Origin: Brevibacillus choshinensis
Lineage (GTDB): Bacteria > Bacillota > Bacilli > Brevibacillales > Brevibacillaceae
Reading direction: 5' to 3'
NCBI RefSeq assembly: GCF_016811915.1
Contig: NZ_CP069127.1
Coordinates: 2,331,001-2,395,000 of the forward strand
DNA length: 64,000 bases
Shown here: positions 43,594 to 53,619 of the stretch, one piece after another
Layout of the letters: the number at the start of each line of letters is the position of its first letter
Numbering within the stretch: the stretch's first letter is position 1
Made by a program: the position numbers and the translations under genes
Notes under the pieces: model-generated
Seen by the model: only the letters and a program-made list of their open reading frames with translations
What the model was told of the DNA's origin: nothing
The model's database searches: none

Positions 43594-45477
43594 ATGCTGC
43601 TGACTACCATAAATGATCCTCAAGATTTGAAAAAGTGCTCACAGCCGCAGCTATATACGTTGGCAACAGAAATCCGCCAGTTTCTCGTAGAGAATCTGTC
43701 CAAAACAGGCGGCCATTTGGCTCCAAATCTCGGCGTGGTCGAGCTGACGCTGGCCCTGCACTATGCTTTTGAAAGCCCTAGGGACAAATTGATTTGGGAC
43801 GTGGGCCATCAGGCGTATGTACATAAAATGTTGACGGGGCGCCGTGAGATGTTCCCGACTCTGCGTCAATACAAAGGATTGTGCGGGTTTCCAAAAATGA
43901 TCGAAAGTCCTCATGACGTCTGGGAAACCGGGCACAGCAGTACATCTTTGTCTGCTGCGATGGGGATGGCAACGGCACGGGACCTGAAAAAAGAAAAAAA
44001 TCACGTGGTTGCCGTGATCGGGGATGGAGCACTGACAGGCGGAATGGCGCTCGAAGCACTGAACCATATCGGTCATGAGCGCAAAAATGTGATTGTCGTA
44101 CTGAATGACAATGAGATGTCAATCGCTCCAAATGTGGGGGCTTTGCATAACTATTTGGGCAAATTGCGTTCCACCGAGAATTATCAATGGGCCAAGGATG
44201 AGCTGGAGGGGCTTTTGAAATCCATCCCGGCGGTTGGCGGGAAATTGGCGAACATGGCCGAGCGCTTCAAGGACAGCATGAAGTATTTGCTGGTTTCCGG
44301 CGTTCTATTCGAAGAACTCGGATTTACGTACATCGGTCCGATTGATGGCCATGACATAGGTCTTCTGCTGGATACAATGAAGACAGCGAAGCAGACAAAA
44401 GGGCCAGTCCTGATTCATGCGATTACGAAAAAAGGAAAAGGGTATGCCCCGGCTGAAGCGGACTCTGTCAAATGGCACGGGATCGGCACCTATAAGATCG
44501 AGTCTGGAGATACACCGAAATCAGCGCCGACGTATACGTCCATCTTCGCTGATACGATGATGAAGCTGGCGAGTGAGGATCAGAGGATCGTAGCCGTTAC
44601 GCCGGCAATGCCTGCAGGCTCCGGATTGATTCCATTCGGACAGAAATATCCAGATCGATTGTTTGACGTAGGTATTGCGGAGCAGCATGCTTGTACCTTT
44701 GCAGCGGGTCTGGCGACACAGGGCTTAAAGCCCGTCCTGGCCATTTACTCCACGTTTTTGCAGCGGGCATACGATCAGCTGATTCACGATGTAGCGCGTC
44801 AAAAGCTGAATGTCGTCTTTGCGGTGGACCGTGCGGGATTGGTTGGCGCGGACGGGGAGACTCATCAAGGGATGTACGATACGGCTTTCATGCGAATCAT
44901 TCCCAACATGGTCATCATGGCTCCAAAAGACGAGAATGAGCTGCGTCACATGATGAAAACAGCAGCTGTGTACGAAGACGGCCCCATTTCCTACCGTTAC
45001 CCGCGTTTGCCAGCACGGGGAGTGGAAATGGACGAAGATCTGAAGGTGCTCCCAATCGGTAAAGCGGAAATTGTGGAAGAGGGCAAGCACGTTGCCATCG
45101 TATCCTTTGGCCATATCTTCGAGGTTGCCGAGCAGGCAGCGAAACAGCTTCGTGCTGAAGGCTTCGAGCCAATGCTGATCAATGCACGCTTCTGCAAGCC
45201 GTTGGACGAAGAGCTGTTGCTGCGTCTCGCTCATGAAGGCTATCGGATCATTACCGTAGAGGAAGGTTCGGAGATGGGCGGCTTCGGCACCGCTGTACTC
45301 GAATGCTACAATCGTGCCGGCTGTGACGATGTGCATGTGGAAATGGTTGCCGTACCAGACTATTTTGTCGAGCACGGCAGTGTCAAAGAACAACGGCTAG
45401 AAGTAGGACTCACGGCAGAGGACATCGCTTCCCGCGTGCGCGCTTTGATGCCTTCGAAGGGCGTAGTGGAAGCATGA
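43594..45477 (+). CDS. dxs: 1-deoxy-D-xylulose-5-phosphate synthase
   Basis: A 627-residue thiamine-diphosphate enzyme that condenses pyruvate and glyceraldehyde-3-phosphate, the first step of the MEP isoprenoid pathway. [14 protein letters not shown] and [16 protein letters not shown] open the family; [15 protein letters not shown] is the ThDP/Mg motif; [15 protein letters not shown] is in the pyrimidine domain. GAGG lies 7 nt before the ATG. Its stop overlaps the tlyA start (ATGA). Head of a dxs-tlyA transcript with a long leader. Confidence 0.97.
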   Translation: MLLTTINDPQDLKKCSQPQLYTLATEIRQFLVENLSKTGGHLAPNLGVVELTLALHYAFESPRDKLIWDVGHQAYVHKMLTGRREMFPTLRQYKGLCGFPKMIESPHDVWETGHSSTSLSAAMGMATARDLKKEKNHVVAVIGDGALTGGMALEALNHIGHERKNVIVVLNDNEMSIAPNVGALHNYLGKLRSTENYQWAKDELEGLLKSIPAVGGKLANMAERFKDSMKYLLVSGVLFEELGFTYIGPIDGHDIGLLLDTMKTAKQTKGPVLIHAITKKGKGYAPAEADSVKWHGIGTYKIESGDTPKSAPTYTSIFADTMMKLASEDQRIVAVTPAMPAGSGLIPFGQKYPDRLFDVGIAEQHACTFAAGLATQGLKPVLAIYSTFLQRAYDQLIHDVARQKLNVVFAVDRAGLVGADGETHQGMYDTAFMRIIPNMVIMAPKDENELRHMMKTAAVYEDGPISYRYPRLPARGVEMDEDLKVLPIGKAEIVEEGKHVAIVSFGHIFEVAEQAAKQLRAEGFEPMLINARFCKPLDEELLLRLAHEGYRIITVEEGSEMGGFGTAVLECYNRAGCDDVHVEMVAVPDYFVEHGSVKEQRLEVGLTAEDIASRVRALMPSKGVVEA

Positions 45478-46292
45478 GCATACGAAAAGAACGCGTAGAT
45501 GTCCTGCTCGTGGAGCGGGGCTTGTACGAAACGAGAGAAAAAGCAAAAGCGGCAGTGATGGCCGGGCTCGTGCAAGTGGCTGGCGAGCGGTGTGACAAGC
45601 CGGGAACCAAATTCCCGGAGGATGTCGCCATCACGGTCAAGGGCGAGGTCCATCCCTATGTCGGGCGGGGTGGACTCAAGCTGGAAAAAGCATTGCGGGT
45701 ATTTGGGATCGACATGACGAATCGGGTCATGATGGATATCGGTGCATCCACCGGGGGATTTACGGACTGTGCCCTGCAGCATGGTGCGCGTCTCGTTTAT
45801 GCGATCGACGTGGGCTACGGTCAATTGGCCTGGAGCCTGCGGCAGGACGAGCGGGTCGTCGTGATGGAGCGAACCAATTTCCGTCATCTGGATCCCGAAA
45901 CGTTTGACCATGAGATGCCTGACTCGGCGTCCATCGATGTATCCTTCATATCCTTGCGTTTGATATTGCCGGTTTTGTACCGCTTTCTCAAGCAGGGGGG
46001 AGACGTGGTCGCTCTTGTGAAGCCGCAGTTTGAGGCAGGCAAGGAGAAGGTCGGGAAAAATGGCATTGTACGCGACCCAGAGACGCATCAAGCCGTTTTG
46101 ACAGACATCGGCGAATTTGCACGAGGTCTTGGGTTCGCACTCAAAGGTTTGGATTTTTCCCCGATCACAGGGGGAGAAGGCAATATTGAATTCGTCATGC
46201 ATGCTGCAAAAAGCGACGCGGGACTGGATTCGGAGGAGTGGCTGAAACTGGTAACTGAGGTAGTCGCTTCTGCTCACGCCGTGTTAAAATAA
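45474..46292 (+). CDS. tlyA: TlyA family rRNA (cytidine-2'-O)-methyltransferase
   Basis: A 272-residue protein: an N-terminal S4 RNA-binding domain ([21 protein letters not shown], ends quoted [19 protein letters not shown]) and an FtsJ-like methyltransferase domain with [17 protein letters not shown] as the SAM loop. TlyA of mycobacteria methylates 16S and 23S rRNA; in Bacillus the gene is yqxC and its sites are less certain. The ATG overlaps the dxs stop by four bases. A terminator follows. Confidence 0.94.
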   Translation: MSIRKERVDVLLVERGLYETREKAKAAVMAGLVQVAGERCDKPGTKFPEDVAITVKGEVHPYVGRGGLKLEKALRVFGIDMTNRVMMDIGASTGGFTDCALQHGARLVYAIDVGYGQLAWSLRQDERVVVMERTNFRHLDPETFDHEMPDSASIDVSFISLRLILPVLYRFLKQGGDVVALVKPQFEAGKEKVGKNGIVRDPETHQAVLTDIGEFARGLGFALKGLDFSPITGGEGNIEFVMHAAKSDAGLDSEEWLKLVTEVVASAHAVLK

Positions 46293-46302
46293 GGAAAGTT
46301 AC

Positions 46303-46341
46303 AAAGCCTCGGGAGTTTTGTCCGAATCGAGGCTTTTTATT
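46303..46341 (+). terminator. dxs-tlyA terminator
   Basis: AAAGCCTCG pairs with CGAGGCTTT, followed by a T-rich tract. Confidence 0.82.
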
Positions 46342-46404
46342 TATGCAAGAGAAGTTGTATACTTGTATAAAGGATTTCCAACCAACCAGTTTGGGGTGGA
46401 CCAT

Positions 46405-47262
46405 GTGAAGAAAATTGGAATCATAGCGAATAAAGGGAAACCAGAGGCCCGGATAGTTGCAAGAGAGCTTCTGTATTTGATCGAGGCGCGCGGTGCTCAG
46501 GTTTTTCTGGATGAAAACATCTCATCTGACCTGGGACGTGCCGAACTTGGAACGACAGTGGAAGACATCGGGAAGCATGCCGATCTGGTGTGTGTTCTCG
46601 GCGGAGACGGAACTCTCCTGGGGATTGCTCGCCAGCTGGCGGGACGCTCATTGCCGATACTGGGGATCAATCTGGGGACGCTGGGCTTTTTGTCGGAAGC
46701 AGAGCCAGAGGACTTGCCGCATGCAGTCGATAATCTTCTGTCAGGCAAATATGATATTGAAGAACGCACCATGCTGGAAGCCACTCTCGTCCGCAAAGAA
46801 GAGCAGTTGGGAACGTATACAGCGATGAATGACATCGGGATTGCGAAAGGCTCCTTCTGTCGGATCATACAGTGTGCCGTTTATTTGGACAATGCGTATA
46901 TCGCTACCTTCAGTGGAGATGGCGTCATCGTTTCGACACCGACCGGATCGACTGCGTACTCCTTGTCGGCAGGTGGACCGATTGTAGCGCCCAATGTGGA
47001 CATGCTATTACTGACACCGGTTGCCCCGCATTCCCTTACAGCGCGGCCGATGGTGCTTTCCGGTAATGAAGTGATCCGAGTCGACGTGGATGCTGTCCAT
47101 CAGGAAATGGGCTTGTCGATCGACGGACAGTTCGGCTACAGGCTTGAGGGCGGCGATCAAATCTACATTAAGAAGTCGCCTCACGTAACTCCGCTGATCA
47201 AGTGGAGGACAGGTGGCTTTTTCGAAGCAATTCGCACGAAATTACAAGGGGAATGGGAGTAA
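46405..47262 (+). CDS. nadK: NAD kinase
   Basis: A 285-residue ATP-NAD kinase producing NADP. The GGDGT motif is in [17 protein letters not shown], the second domain has [20 protein letters not shown] (ends [17 protein letters not shown]). The GTG at 46405 with GGGGTGG upstream starts the protein at [12 protein letters not shown], which fits the family; an ATG at 46318 would begin inside the tlyA terminator and is rejected. Followed 5 nt later by argR. Its own promoter was not identified. Confidence 0.95.
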   Translation: MKKIGIIANKGKPEARIVARELLYLIEARGAQVFLDENISSDLGRAELGTTVEDIGKHADLVCVLGGDGTLLGIARQLAGRSLPILGINLGTLGFLSEAEPEDLPHAVDNLLSGKYDIEERTMLEATLVRKEEQLGTYTAMNDIGIAKGSFCRIIQCAVYLDNAYIATFSGDGVIVSTPTGSTAYSLSAGGPIVAPNVDMLLLTPVAPHSLTARPMVLSGNEVIRVDVDAVHQEMGLSIDGQFGYRLEGGDQIYIKKSPHVTPLIKWRTGGFFEAIRTKLQGEWE

Positions 47263-47267
47263 ATCAT

Positions 47268-47717
47268 ATGAACAAAGGGCAACGACATATCCGGATCAGG
47301 GACATCATCAGCAGTGTGGAGGTAGAGACCCAGGACGAGCTGGTGGAGCGTTTGCGTGCGGCCGGATTTAATGTGACGCAAGCAACCGTGTCCCGAGACA
47401 TCAAGGAGTTGCACCTCGTAAAAGTGCCGCTGCCAGACGGAAGGTACAAATACTCAGTTCCTACCGAGCAAAAGTTTAATCCTCTGCAAAAATTGAAACG
47501 CATGCTCGTCGATTCATTTATGAGCATCGACAAGGCGGATCACTTTATCGTATTGAAGACACTTTCGGGACATGCAAATGCGGTAGCCGAGCTGATTGAT
47601 AACCTCCCGTGGGAAGAAATCATGGGCACGATCAGCGGGGACAACACGATCCTCATCATTTGCCGTTCCAAGGAAAATACCGATGAAGTGACAAAGCGCT
47701 TAATGGAAATGCTGTAA
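47268..47717 (+). CDS. argR: arginine repressor/activator ArgR (AhrC)
   Basis: A 149-residue hexameric regulator. The N-terminal winged helix ([29 protein letters not shown]) binds ARG boxes and the C-terminal domain binds arginine ([12 protein letters not shown] with the Asp pair region). It represses arginine synthesis and activates catabolism. The ATG at 47268 has GGGAG upstream. In Bacillales ahrC precedes recN, as here (15-nt gap). Confidence 0.96.
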   Translation: MNKGQRHIRIRDIISSVEVETQDELVERLRAAGFNVTQATVSRDIKELHLVKVPLPDGRYKYSVPTEQKFNPLQKLKRMLVDSFMSIDKADHFIVLKTLSGHANAVAELIDNLPWEEIMGTISGDNTILIICRSKENTDEVTKRLMEML

Positions 47718-47732
47718 AGGTGGTCGCTTGCC

Positions 47733-49457
47733 ATGTTAGTAGAACTCTCCATTCGTAATTTTGCCATCATCAAATCGGTTACGGTTTCCTTTCAAAAGGG
47801 TTTGAATATCCTCACCGGTGAAACGGGTGCAGGGAAATCCATCATCATCGATGCACTAGGCCTGCTGCTCGGAGGCAGAGCGTCTGCTGACTTCGTTCGT
47901 TACGGCGAGGCGCGTGCCGAGGTCGAAGGGCTGTTTGAACTGCCAACGGGTCATCCGGCATTGGCGGTGTGCGAGAGCGTCGGTGTCCAAATCGAGCAGG
48001 ACGGTATGCTGGTTGTGCGGAGGGATATCTCCAATCAGGGAAAAAGCATCATCCGGTTGAACGGACAGCTGGTGACCCTCGCGATGCTGAGGGAGCTGGG
48101 GCCTTGGCTGGTGACCGTGCACGGACAGCACGATACGCATATGCTGATGCAAGCGGACAAGCACATCAACTGGCTGGATGCCTATGGGGAGTCTGCTCTC
48201 GGGAGCGCGAAGGCCGAGTACACCAATCTGTACACGGCATTCCGCAAAACGAAGCAGGACTTGGATCGAATGGCTCGCAATGAGCGGGAGCTGGTGCAGC
48301 GAATCGATCTTTTGCAATACCAGTTGAATGAGATCGAATCAGCGGCGCTCGCGCCAGGCGAAGACGAAAAGCTGCAGCAGCAGCGCAAAAAGTGGATGAA
48401 CATTGAGAAGGTTTATTCATCGATCCAGGATGCGTATCGCTCCTTGTACGGGGATCAGAGGGGGATGGATTGGCTGGGTCACGCCATGGGTGAGCTGGAG
48501 CGCGTGGCGGGGTACGAGGAACAGCTGACACCGATTCTGGAAACGGTGCAAAGCGCGTATTACCAGATCGAAGACGTCGTTCACCAGCTGCGGCAGCTGT
48601 CCTATCAGATGGACTTCGAACCGGCCCAGCTGGCGGAGGTCGAGAGCCGTCTGGATCAGATCCAGTCGCTGAAGCGCAAATACGGAAAAAGCGTAGATGA
48701 TATACTCGAGTACGCCGCGACCATCTCAGATGAGCTGGATGAAATGCATCACTACGAGGACCGGTTGCAGCAGGTTCAGGAACGACTCGCGGAGCTTGCG
48801 GCCGATTTGGCTGTCGAAGCGCTCGAATTGTCTGTGATCCGTCAGGAATGCGCACAAAAGCTGGCGGTGGAAATCGAGCAGCAGCTCAAGGAGCTTCATA
48901 TGGAACGTGCCCGCTTCGCCATTGATGTCAGACAAACTCCGGATGACGACGGGGTCGAGATTGAAGGCATCAAACGGCACGTGGACGCGAACGGGATGGA
49001 TCAGATTGAGTTTCTCATCTCCCCCAATCCAGGCGAGCCGCTTCGTCCGTTAGCCAAGATCGCTTCTGGCGGTGAGCTCTCTCGGGTCATGCTCGCGATC
49101 AAGACGATCCTCGCGGGAACAGACCAGGTGGAGACGCTCATTTTTGACGAGGTAGACACAGGGGTGAGCGGCAGAGCCGCACAGGCAATCGCGGAAAAGC
49201 TGGCGCGTGTCGCCGGGAAACGCCAAGTGCTGTGCATTACCCATTTGCCACAGGTAGCTTCGATGGCAGACGCCCATTTCCTCATCAAAAAAGAAATGAG
49301 CGAGTACGAGACCATGACCATCGTCACCAGGCTGTCTGAGGACGAACGTGTCATTGAGCTTGCACGCATGCTGAGCGGCGCAGAAGTCACGGCGAAAACA
49401 GAAGAACATGCCAGAGAAATGATTTTGCTCGGGCGCGAAAGAAAGACTGTCAACTGA
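47733..49457 (+). CDS. recN: DNA repair protein RecN
   Basis: A 574-residue SMC-like ATPase acting early in double-strand break repair. Walker A is LTGETGAGKSIIIDALGLLLGG (core GETGAGKS), signature ASGGELSRVMLAIK, Walker B LIFDEVDTGVSG, with a long coiled coil between about 150 and 380. Normal length. It starts at ATG 47733, 15 nt after argR, and its end overlaps a terminator hairpin. Confidence 0.97.
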   Translation: MLVELSIRNFAIIKSVTVSFQKGLNILTGETGAGKSIIIDALGLLLGGRASADFVRYGEARAEVEGLFELPTGHPALAVCESVGVQIEQDGMLVVRRDISNQGKSIIRLNGQLVTLAMLRELGPWLVTVHGQHDTHMLMQADKHINWLDAYGESALGSAKAEYTNLYTAFRKTKQDLDRMARNERELVQRIDLLQYQLNEIESAALAPGEDEKLQQQRKKWMNIEKVYSSIQDAYRSLYGDQRGMDWLGHAMGELERVAGYEEQLTPILETVQSAYYQIEDVVHQLRQLSYQMDFEPAQLAEVESRLDQIQSLKRKYGKSVDDILEYAATISDELDEMHHYEDRLQQVQERLAELAADLAVEALELSVIRQECAQKLAVEIEQQLKELHMERARFAIDVRQTPDDDGVEIEGIKRHVDANGMDQIEFLISPNPGEPLRPLAKIASGGELSRVMLAIKTILAGTDQVETLIFDEVDTGVSGRAAQAIAEKLARVAGKRQVLCITHLPQVASMADAHFLIKKEMSEYETMTIVTRLSEDERVIELARMLSGAEVTAKTEEHAREMILLGRERKTVN

Positions 49458-49480
49458 TCCATGTTGGCAGTCTTTTTTTC
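49442..49480 (+). terminator. argR-recN terminator
   Basis: AAAGACTGTCAAC pairs with GTTGGCAGTCTTT around TGATCCAT, followed by a T run. It includes the recN stop codon. Confidence 0.92.
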
Positions 49481-49483
49481 CTG

Positions 49484-49513
49484 ACATAATCCGCTTCCTT
49501 GGAGGCAACATTA
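49484..49513 (+). promoter_or_regulatory. candidate sigma-F promoter of spoIVB
   Basis: ACATA (49484-49488), 15 nt, then GGCAACATTA (49504-49513), a full match to the sigma-F -10 consensus GGnnAnAHTR. spoIVB is expressed in the forespore under sigma-F and sigma-G in B. subtilis. Confidence 0.55.
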
Positions 49514-49574
49514 AAGGTACACAAGGTGGAGGTGTCACATAGGTGTAGGTAGGGAACGGTAGGAGTGATTGCTG

Positions 49575-50915
49575 GTGATCCGACAGAACAAAAGAAAATG
49601 GATGGGAAGTTTCCTTCTCCTCATCACGGCCCTAGTCGTGAGTTCCACCCCGTTCCGCGATCTGTCATCCTTTCCCCATGAACTTCGCATGATGGAAGGG
49701 AGCCTCGAACAGTTGCGCGTCTCCGTGCCAGTAATGGGCACTCTTGTCAACAGCAACCCCGACATTTTGCACGTCAATGGGACGCAGGCGCGTGAAGTGT
49801 CCGTTGATCTGAGCAAGCCAATGTCCGTCGAGCCTCGTCGGGCTGGCGAAGCAAGGCTGCAGGTGAAATGGCGAAACATCCCGCTGACAGCAGTAAAAGT
49901 CAATGTACTGCCCGATTTGCGCATTTATCCGGGCGGTCAATCCATTGGCGTGAAGCTGCAGACAGCTGGTGTCCTCGTCGTCGGTCACCATCTGGTGGAC
50001 GATGGTAAGACCAAGTACTCACCTGGTGAGCAGTCTGGGGTACATGTGGGAGACACAATTGTCAAAATGAATGATTTGTACATTAACGACATGAATGATG
50101 TAAAGCGGATGATCAATGAGGCAGGAAAGAAAAATCACCCGGTTCAACTCCTCGTCGTACGCGGAAAAGAAAAGCTGAATCTCACGCTGCATCCCGCCAA
50201 AGACAAAAAAGACAACGAATTCCGGATGGGCTTGTACATTCGTGACTCTGCCGCTGGGGTAGGCACGCTCACCTTTTATGATCCCCAGTCCAAAGCATAT
50301 GGTGCACTGGGACACGTGATTTCCGATGTGGATACGGGTCAGGCGATCGTCGTCGGAGATGGGCAGATCGTGCAAGCAAGCGTGACATCCATTGAAAAAG
50401 GTCAGAGTGGAAATCCGGGTGAAAAGTTTGCCCGTTTCTACAATGAAAGTGAAGTTCTGGGGAATATCACGAAAAACACGCCATTTGGCATTTTCGGCAA
50501 GATGAAGGATGAACCAAAACGAAGCTTCTATGACGAGCCGCTGCCGGTGGCGCTCGCCGAACAGGTAGAGGAAGGTCCGGCAAAAATATTGACTGTGGTG
50601 AATGGGCAAAAAGTCGAGGAATTCGATATCGAAATTGCCAATGTCATCAAGCAGCACTTTCCTGCCACAAAAGGCATGATCATTAAAGTGACGGACAAAC
50701 GTCTCCTGGAAAAAACGGGCGGGATTGTTCAAGGAATGAGTGGCAGCCCGATCATCCAGAAAGGGAAAATCGTCGGAGCTGTCACCCATGTTTTTGTCAA
50801 TGATCCAACGTCTGGTTATGGTTGTTACATCGAATGGATGCTGCAGGACGCCGGAGTAAACGTCCGCAAGAATCCTGATTCGCAGTCAAAATCAAACACG
50901 GACACTGCAGCCTGA
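49575..50915 (+). CDS. spoIVB: SpoIVB serine peptidase (intercompartmental signal protease)
   Basis: A 446-residue secreted signalling protease of family S55. Made in the forespore and sent into the intermembrane space, it cleaves SpoIVFA and so triggers processing of pro-sigma-K. A membrane/signal helix covers about residues 9-27, a PDZ domain about 125-210 (YSPGEQSGVHVGDTIVKMN, core GVHVGDTIV), and the peptidase domain holds AYGALGHVISD (His) and QGMSGSPI (Ser, near residue 389). The GTG at 49575 is 9 nt after AGGAG; a TTG at 49569 is too close. spo0A follows, as in B. subtilis. Confidence 0.96.
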   Translation: MIRQNKRKWMGSFLLLITALVVSSTPFRDLSSFPHELRMMEGSLEQLRVSVPVMGTLVNSNPDILHVNGTQAREVSVDLSKPMSVEPRRAGEARLQVKWRNIPLTAVKVNVLPDLRIYPGGQSIGVKLQTAGVLVVGHHLVDDGKTKYSPGEQSGVHVGDTIVKMNDLYINDMNDVKRMINEAGKKNHPVQLLVVRGKEKLNLTLHPAKDKKDNEFRMGLYIRDSAAGVGTLTFYDPQSKAYGALGHVISDVDTGQAIVVGDGQIVQASVTSIEKGQSGNPGEKFARFYNESEVLGNITKNTPFGIFGKMKDEPKRSFYDEPLPVALAEQVEEGPAKILTVVNGQKVEEFDIEIANVIKQHFPATKGMIIKVTDKRLLEKTGGIVQGMSGSPIIQKGKIVGAVTHVFVNDPTSGYGCYIEWMLQDAGVNVRKNPDSQSKSNTDTAA

Positions 50916-50918
50916 AAA

Positions 50919-50962
50919 AGAGACGAGCCGTCACGCTACGATAAGCGAGGCGGCTTTTTCAT
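50919..50962 (+). terminator. spoIVB terminator
   Basis: AGCCGTCACGCT pairs with AGCGAGGCGGCT around ACGATA, followed by five T. Confidence 0.88.
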
Positions 50963-51000
50963 TCATTCCCATCAGGCATCTGACAAATGGACGTATTCTT

Positions 51001-51069
51001 TGTCGAAATATCACTTAAATCATTCAATCTTTCGTCATTGGCAGGAAAGGGTTTCGGTTTGTCGAATTG
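51001..51069 (+). promoter_or_regulatory. spo0A promoter: two 0A boxes and a sigma-H promoter
   Basis: Two perfect TGTCGAA boxes at 51001-51007 and 51060-51066. A sigma-H-like promoter is GCAGGAAAG (51041-51049), 11 nt, GTCGAATTG (51061-51069), matching RnAGGAWWW / RnnGAATWW except the last base of the -35. The second 0A box overlaps the -10, so Spo0A-P would act directly on this promoter. Confidence 0.72.
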
Positions 51070-51172
51070 GTTTAGAAGTGAAAAGAATGGCTTGGACTGA
51101 TCCTTTTAGATTATAGACCTCTGAGATGCCACCTTCTTTCCAAAAGATCGTCCATTGTTAGGAGGAACGACT

Positions 51173-51961
51173 TTGAGCAAGATTGAAGTGTTGTTGGCAG
51201 ATGATAACCGCGAATTTGTAAACCTGTTGGAAGAGTACATTAGTAGCCAGTATGACATGAATGTCGTAGGCGTAGCGTACAACGGTAACGAAGTAGTTCG
51301 ACTGCTCCAAGAACGTGTGCCCGATGTTCTGATTTTGGATATTATTATGCCGCATTTGGATGGATTGGCTGTTTTGGAACAAATCCAGGCCATGCGTCTT
51401 TCTCCGCAACCCAAAATTATTATGTTGACTGCATTCGGACAGGAAGAAATCACGAAAAAAGCGGTAGAACTGGGTGCTGCCTACTACATCCTCAAGCCGT
51501 TTGACATGGAGGTACTGGCACAGCGCATTCGTCAAATGATTTCGACCAAGCCTGCTTCCAATTTTGTTTCGTCAGTGAAGCAGCAAGCTCCTCTGGCAGT
51601 GAGAGGACGTAATCTGGACGCAAGCATCACCAGCATTATCCATGAAATTGGTGTTCCAGCACATATCAAGGGTTATTTGTATTTGCGTGAAGCGATTACC
51701 ATGGTGTACAACGATGTGGAGCTCCTCGGTTCGATCACCAAAGTCCTGTACCCGGACATCGCGAAAAAGTTCAACACAACAGCCAGCCGCGTAGAGCGCG
51801 CCATTCGCCATGCGATCGAGGTGGCTTGGTCCCGCGGGAATCTGGATTCCATCTCCAGCTTGTTTGGCTACACGATCTCCAATACCAAGGCGAAGCCGAC
51901 CAACTCCGAATTCATCGCGATGGTGGCGGACAAGCTGCGGATTGAAGCGAAGATCAGTTAA
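51173..51961 (+). CDS. spo0A: sporulation master response regulator Spo0A
   Basis: A 262-residue regulator. The receiver domain has acidic pocket Asp10-Asp11 (LADDN), phospho-acceptor Asp56 ([12 protein letters not shown]), Thr in MLTAFG and Lys in LKPFD. The C-terminal domain carries the [23 protein letters not shown] that recognises TGTCGAA. Translation starts at TTG 51173, 7 nt after AGGAGG. Its promoter region has two 0A boxes and a sigma-H element, and a terminator follows. It sits directly after spoIVB, the universal arrangement in endospore formers. Confidence 0.98.
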   Translation: MSKIEVLLADDNREFVNLLEEYISSQYDMNVVGVAYNGNEVVRLLQERVPDVLILDIIMPHLDGLAVLEQIQAMRLSPQPKIIMLTAFGQEEITKKAVELGAAYYILKPFDMEVLAQRIRQMISTKPASNFVSSVKQQAPLAVRGRNLDASITSIIHEIGVPAHIKGYLYLREAITMVYNDVELLGSITKVLYPDIAKKFNTTASRVERAIRHAIEVAWSRGNLDSISSLFGYTISNTKAKPTNSEFIAMVADKLRIEAKIS

Positions 51962-52003
51962 TTCCTGTCTTCGTAATAGCGCTAATTTGCTGCGATGCAT
52001 GTG

Positions 52004-52050
52004 ACTACCCTGTTTTTGGTTACGACCACCAAGGACAGGGTACTTTTATT
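52004..52050 (+). terminator. spo0A terminator
   Basis: TACCCTGT..TTGGT pairs with ACCAA..ACAGGGTA (two adjacent stems), then CTTTTATTT. Confidence 0.75.
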
Positions 52051-52185
52051 TCCTGAAAGGAAGCTCACATCGTAGGCATGATAGAGAGCAGATTCTTTCA
52101 TGAAAATGTCGCAAACGCTTGAACGACCAGGATATACATGTAAAATAGAGGAGAAACTATTCTGAGTGAGGCAGGTGTGTAATTG

Positions 52186-52752
52186 ATGCGCAACCTAGAT
52201 GAGATTCTCGCATTCAACCGTCAATTTGTGGAGAATAAAGAATATGAAAAATACCAGACAACCAAATTTCCTGATAAACGGTTAGTTGTCCTTTCTTGTA
52301 TGGATACGCGTTTAGAGGAGCTCCTACCGAAAGCGATGAATATGAGAAACGGGGACATCAAGCATGTAAAAAGTGCGGGTGCGATCGTCTCCCACCCGTT
52401 TGGCAGTATCATGCGCAGTATTTTGGTGGCAATCTATGAGCTCAATGCAGCGGAAGTCATGGTGGTCGGACACTACGATTGCGGGATGAGTGCCATGGAC
52501 AGCAGCCGTACGATGCAGAAAATGATGGAACAAGGCGTATCTCCTCAAACGTTCTCGACTTTGCAGCACGCTGGCATCAATCTGAATCAGTGGCTGCGCG
52601 GATTTGATTGTGTAGATGACAGTGTCAAAAACAGCGTCGAAACGATCAAAAACCATCCGCTGCTGCCGGAAAGCGTGGCTGTCCACGGATTGCTGATCGA
52701 CCCTGCGACCGGCAGACTCGACGTGGTCGTCAACGGATACGATCAAGCGTAG
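52186..52752 (+). CDS. beta-class carbonic anhydrase (YtiB-like)
   Basis: A 188-residue zinc enzyme interconverting CO2 and bicarbonate. Zinc ligands are Cys38 (with Asp40 and Arg42 in LSCMDTRLEELLP), His96 and Cys99 (GHYDCGMSAM). Sequence and length fit the short Bacillus YtiB group. The ATG at 52186 has only a modest ribosome site; a TTG just upstream is possible. A promoter TTGAAC, 16 bp, TAAAAT lies about 50-80 nt before it. The phosphoesterase gene starts 3 nt after the stop, so the two form a unit. Bicarbonate is the AccC substrate, but no direct link is shown. Confidence 0.92.
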   Translation: MRNLDEILAFNRQFVENKEYEKYQTTKFPDKRLVVLSCMDTRLEELLPKAMNMRNGDIKHVKSAGAIVSHPFGSIMRSILVAIYELNAAEVMVVGHYDCGMSAMDSSRTMQKMMEQGVSPQTFSTLQHAGINLNQWLRGFDCVDDSVKNSVETIKNHPLLPESVAVHGLLIDPATGRLDVVVNGYDQA

Positions 52753-52755
52753 TGG

Positions 52756-53619
52756 ATGGGAGATCCAAAGGTCACAACGATTTCTCGAAAGACATTACTG
52801 CATAAGTGGTTCCAAGCGGCCCTCAGACTTCTCGGCCTTGGAGCGGTTGCCTGCTTGTACAGCTATGGCTGGGAACGAAAGTGGATCGAAGTCACGCAAG
52901 TTCCCATTGAAGTGCCGAGTCTTCCCGAAACGTTCAAAGGTATGAAGCTGGTGCATTTCAGCGACCTTCATCTGGGCCATTACTGCGAGCCTGAGGACGT
53001 CAGGCATGTAGTCGAACTCATCATGCAGGAGCGTCCGGATATGATCTGCTTTACAGGCGATCTGGTGGATGAGAGCACACGCTACCTATCTGCTGTCGTC
53101 CCGATTCTTCGGCAGCTGCGAGCTCCTTTTGGCAAATACGCCGTTCTGGGCAATCACGACTATCGCATGCGGGAGCAGCATGTCGTGCGTGACGCACTGT
53201 CCAGCAGTGGATTCGAGGTCCTGGACAATCGGCATATTCGAGTGGAGAAACAAGGCAGCGCTCTTTGTGTCGCAGGTGTGGATGACGTGTTGTTTGGTGT
53301 ACCTGACTTGACACGGGCGGTCGCAGAGATTCCTGCAGGGGATACCGTCATTCTGCTCGCACACGAGCCGGATTTCGCTCAGGAGGCAGCGGCTTTCCCA
53401 ATTCATTTGCAATTATCCGGTCACAGTCACGGAGGGCAGGTCCGACTCCCGTTGATTGGACCGATATTGACGCCCAAGCTTTCGCAAAAATACGTGCAAG
53501 GCTTGTACCGGGTAGAGAAAAAGGACATGCAAGTGTACACAACGAGAGGGATTGGCACGACCATCCTTCCGATCCGGTTCCTTTGCAGACCGGAAGTAAC
53601 CGTGCTTACCTTGCGTTAA
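52756..53619 (+). CDS. membrane-associated metallophosphoesterase (YkuE-like)
   Basis: A 287-residue calcineurin-like phosphoesterase. An N-terminal Arg/Lys then hydrophobic segment (about 20-38) may be a signal or membrane anchor. The five metal motifs are present: DLHLGH, GDLVDE, GNHDYR, LLAHEPD and GHSHGGQ. B. subtilis YkuE of this type is exported and associated with the wall. The start (ATG 52756) has a weak ribosome site and may depend on coupling to the carbonic anhydrase gene 3 nt upstream. Its stop shares the palindromic TTAA with the convergent lysR stop. Substrate unknown. Confidence 0.88.
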   Translation: MGDPKVTTISRKTLLHKWFQAALRLLGLGAVACLYSYGWERKWIEVTQVPIEVPSLPETFKGMKLVHFSDLHLGHYCEPEDVRHVVELIMQERPDMICFTGDLVDESTRYLSAVVPILRQLRAPFGKYAVLGNHDYRMREQHVVRDALSSSGFEVLDNRHIRVEKQGSALCVAGVDDVLFGVPDLTRAVAEIPAGDTVILLAHEPDFAQEAAAFPIHLQLSGHSHGGQVRLPLIGPILTPKLSQKYVQGLYRVEKKDMQVYTTRGIGTTILPIRFLCRPEVTVLTLR

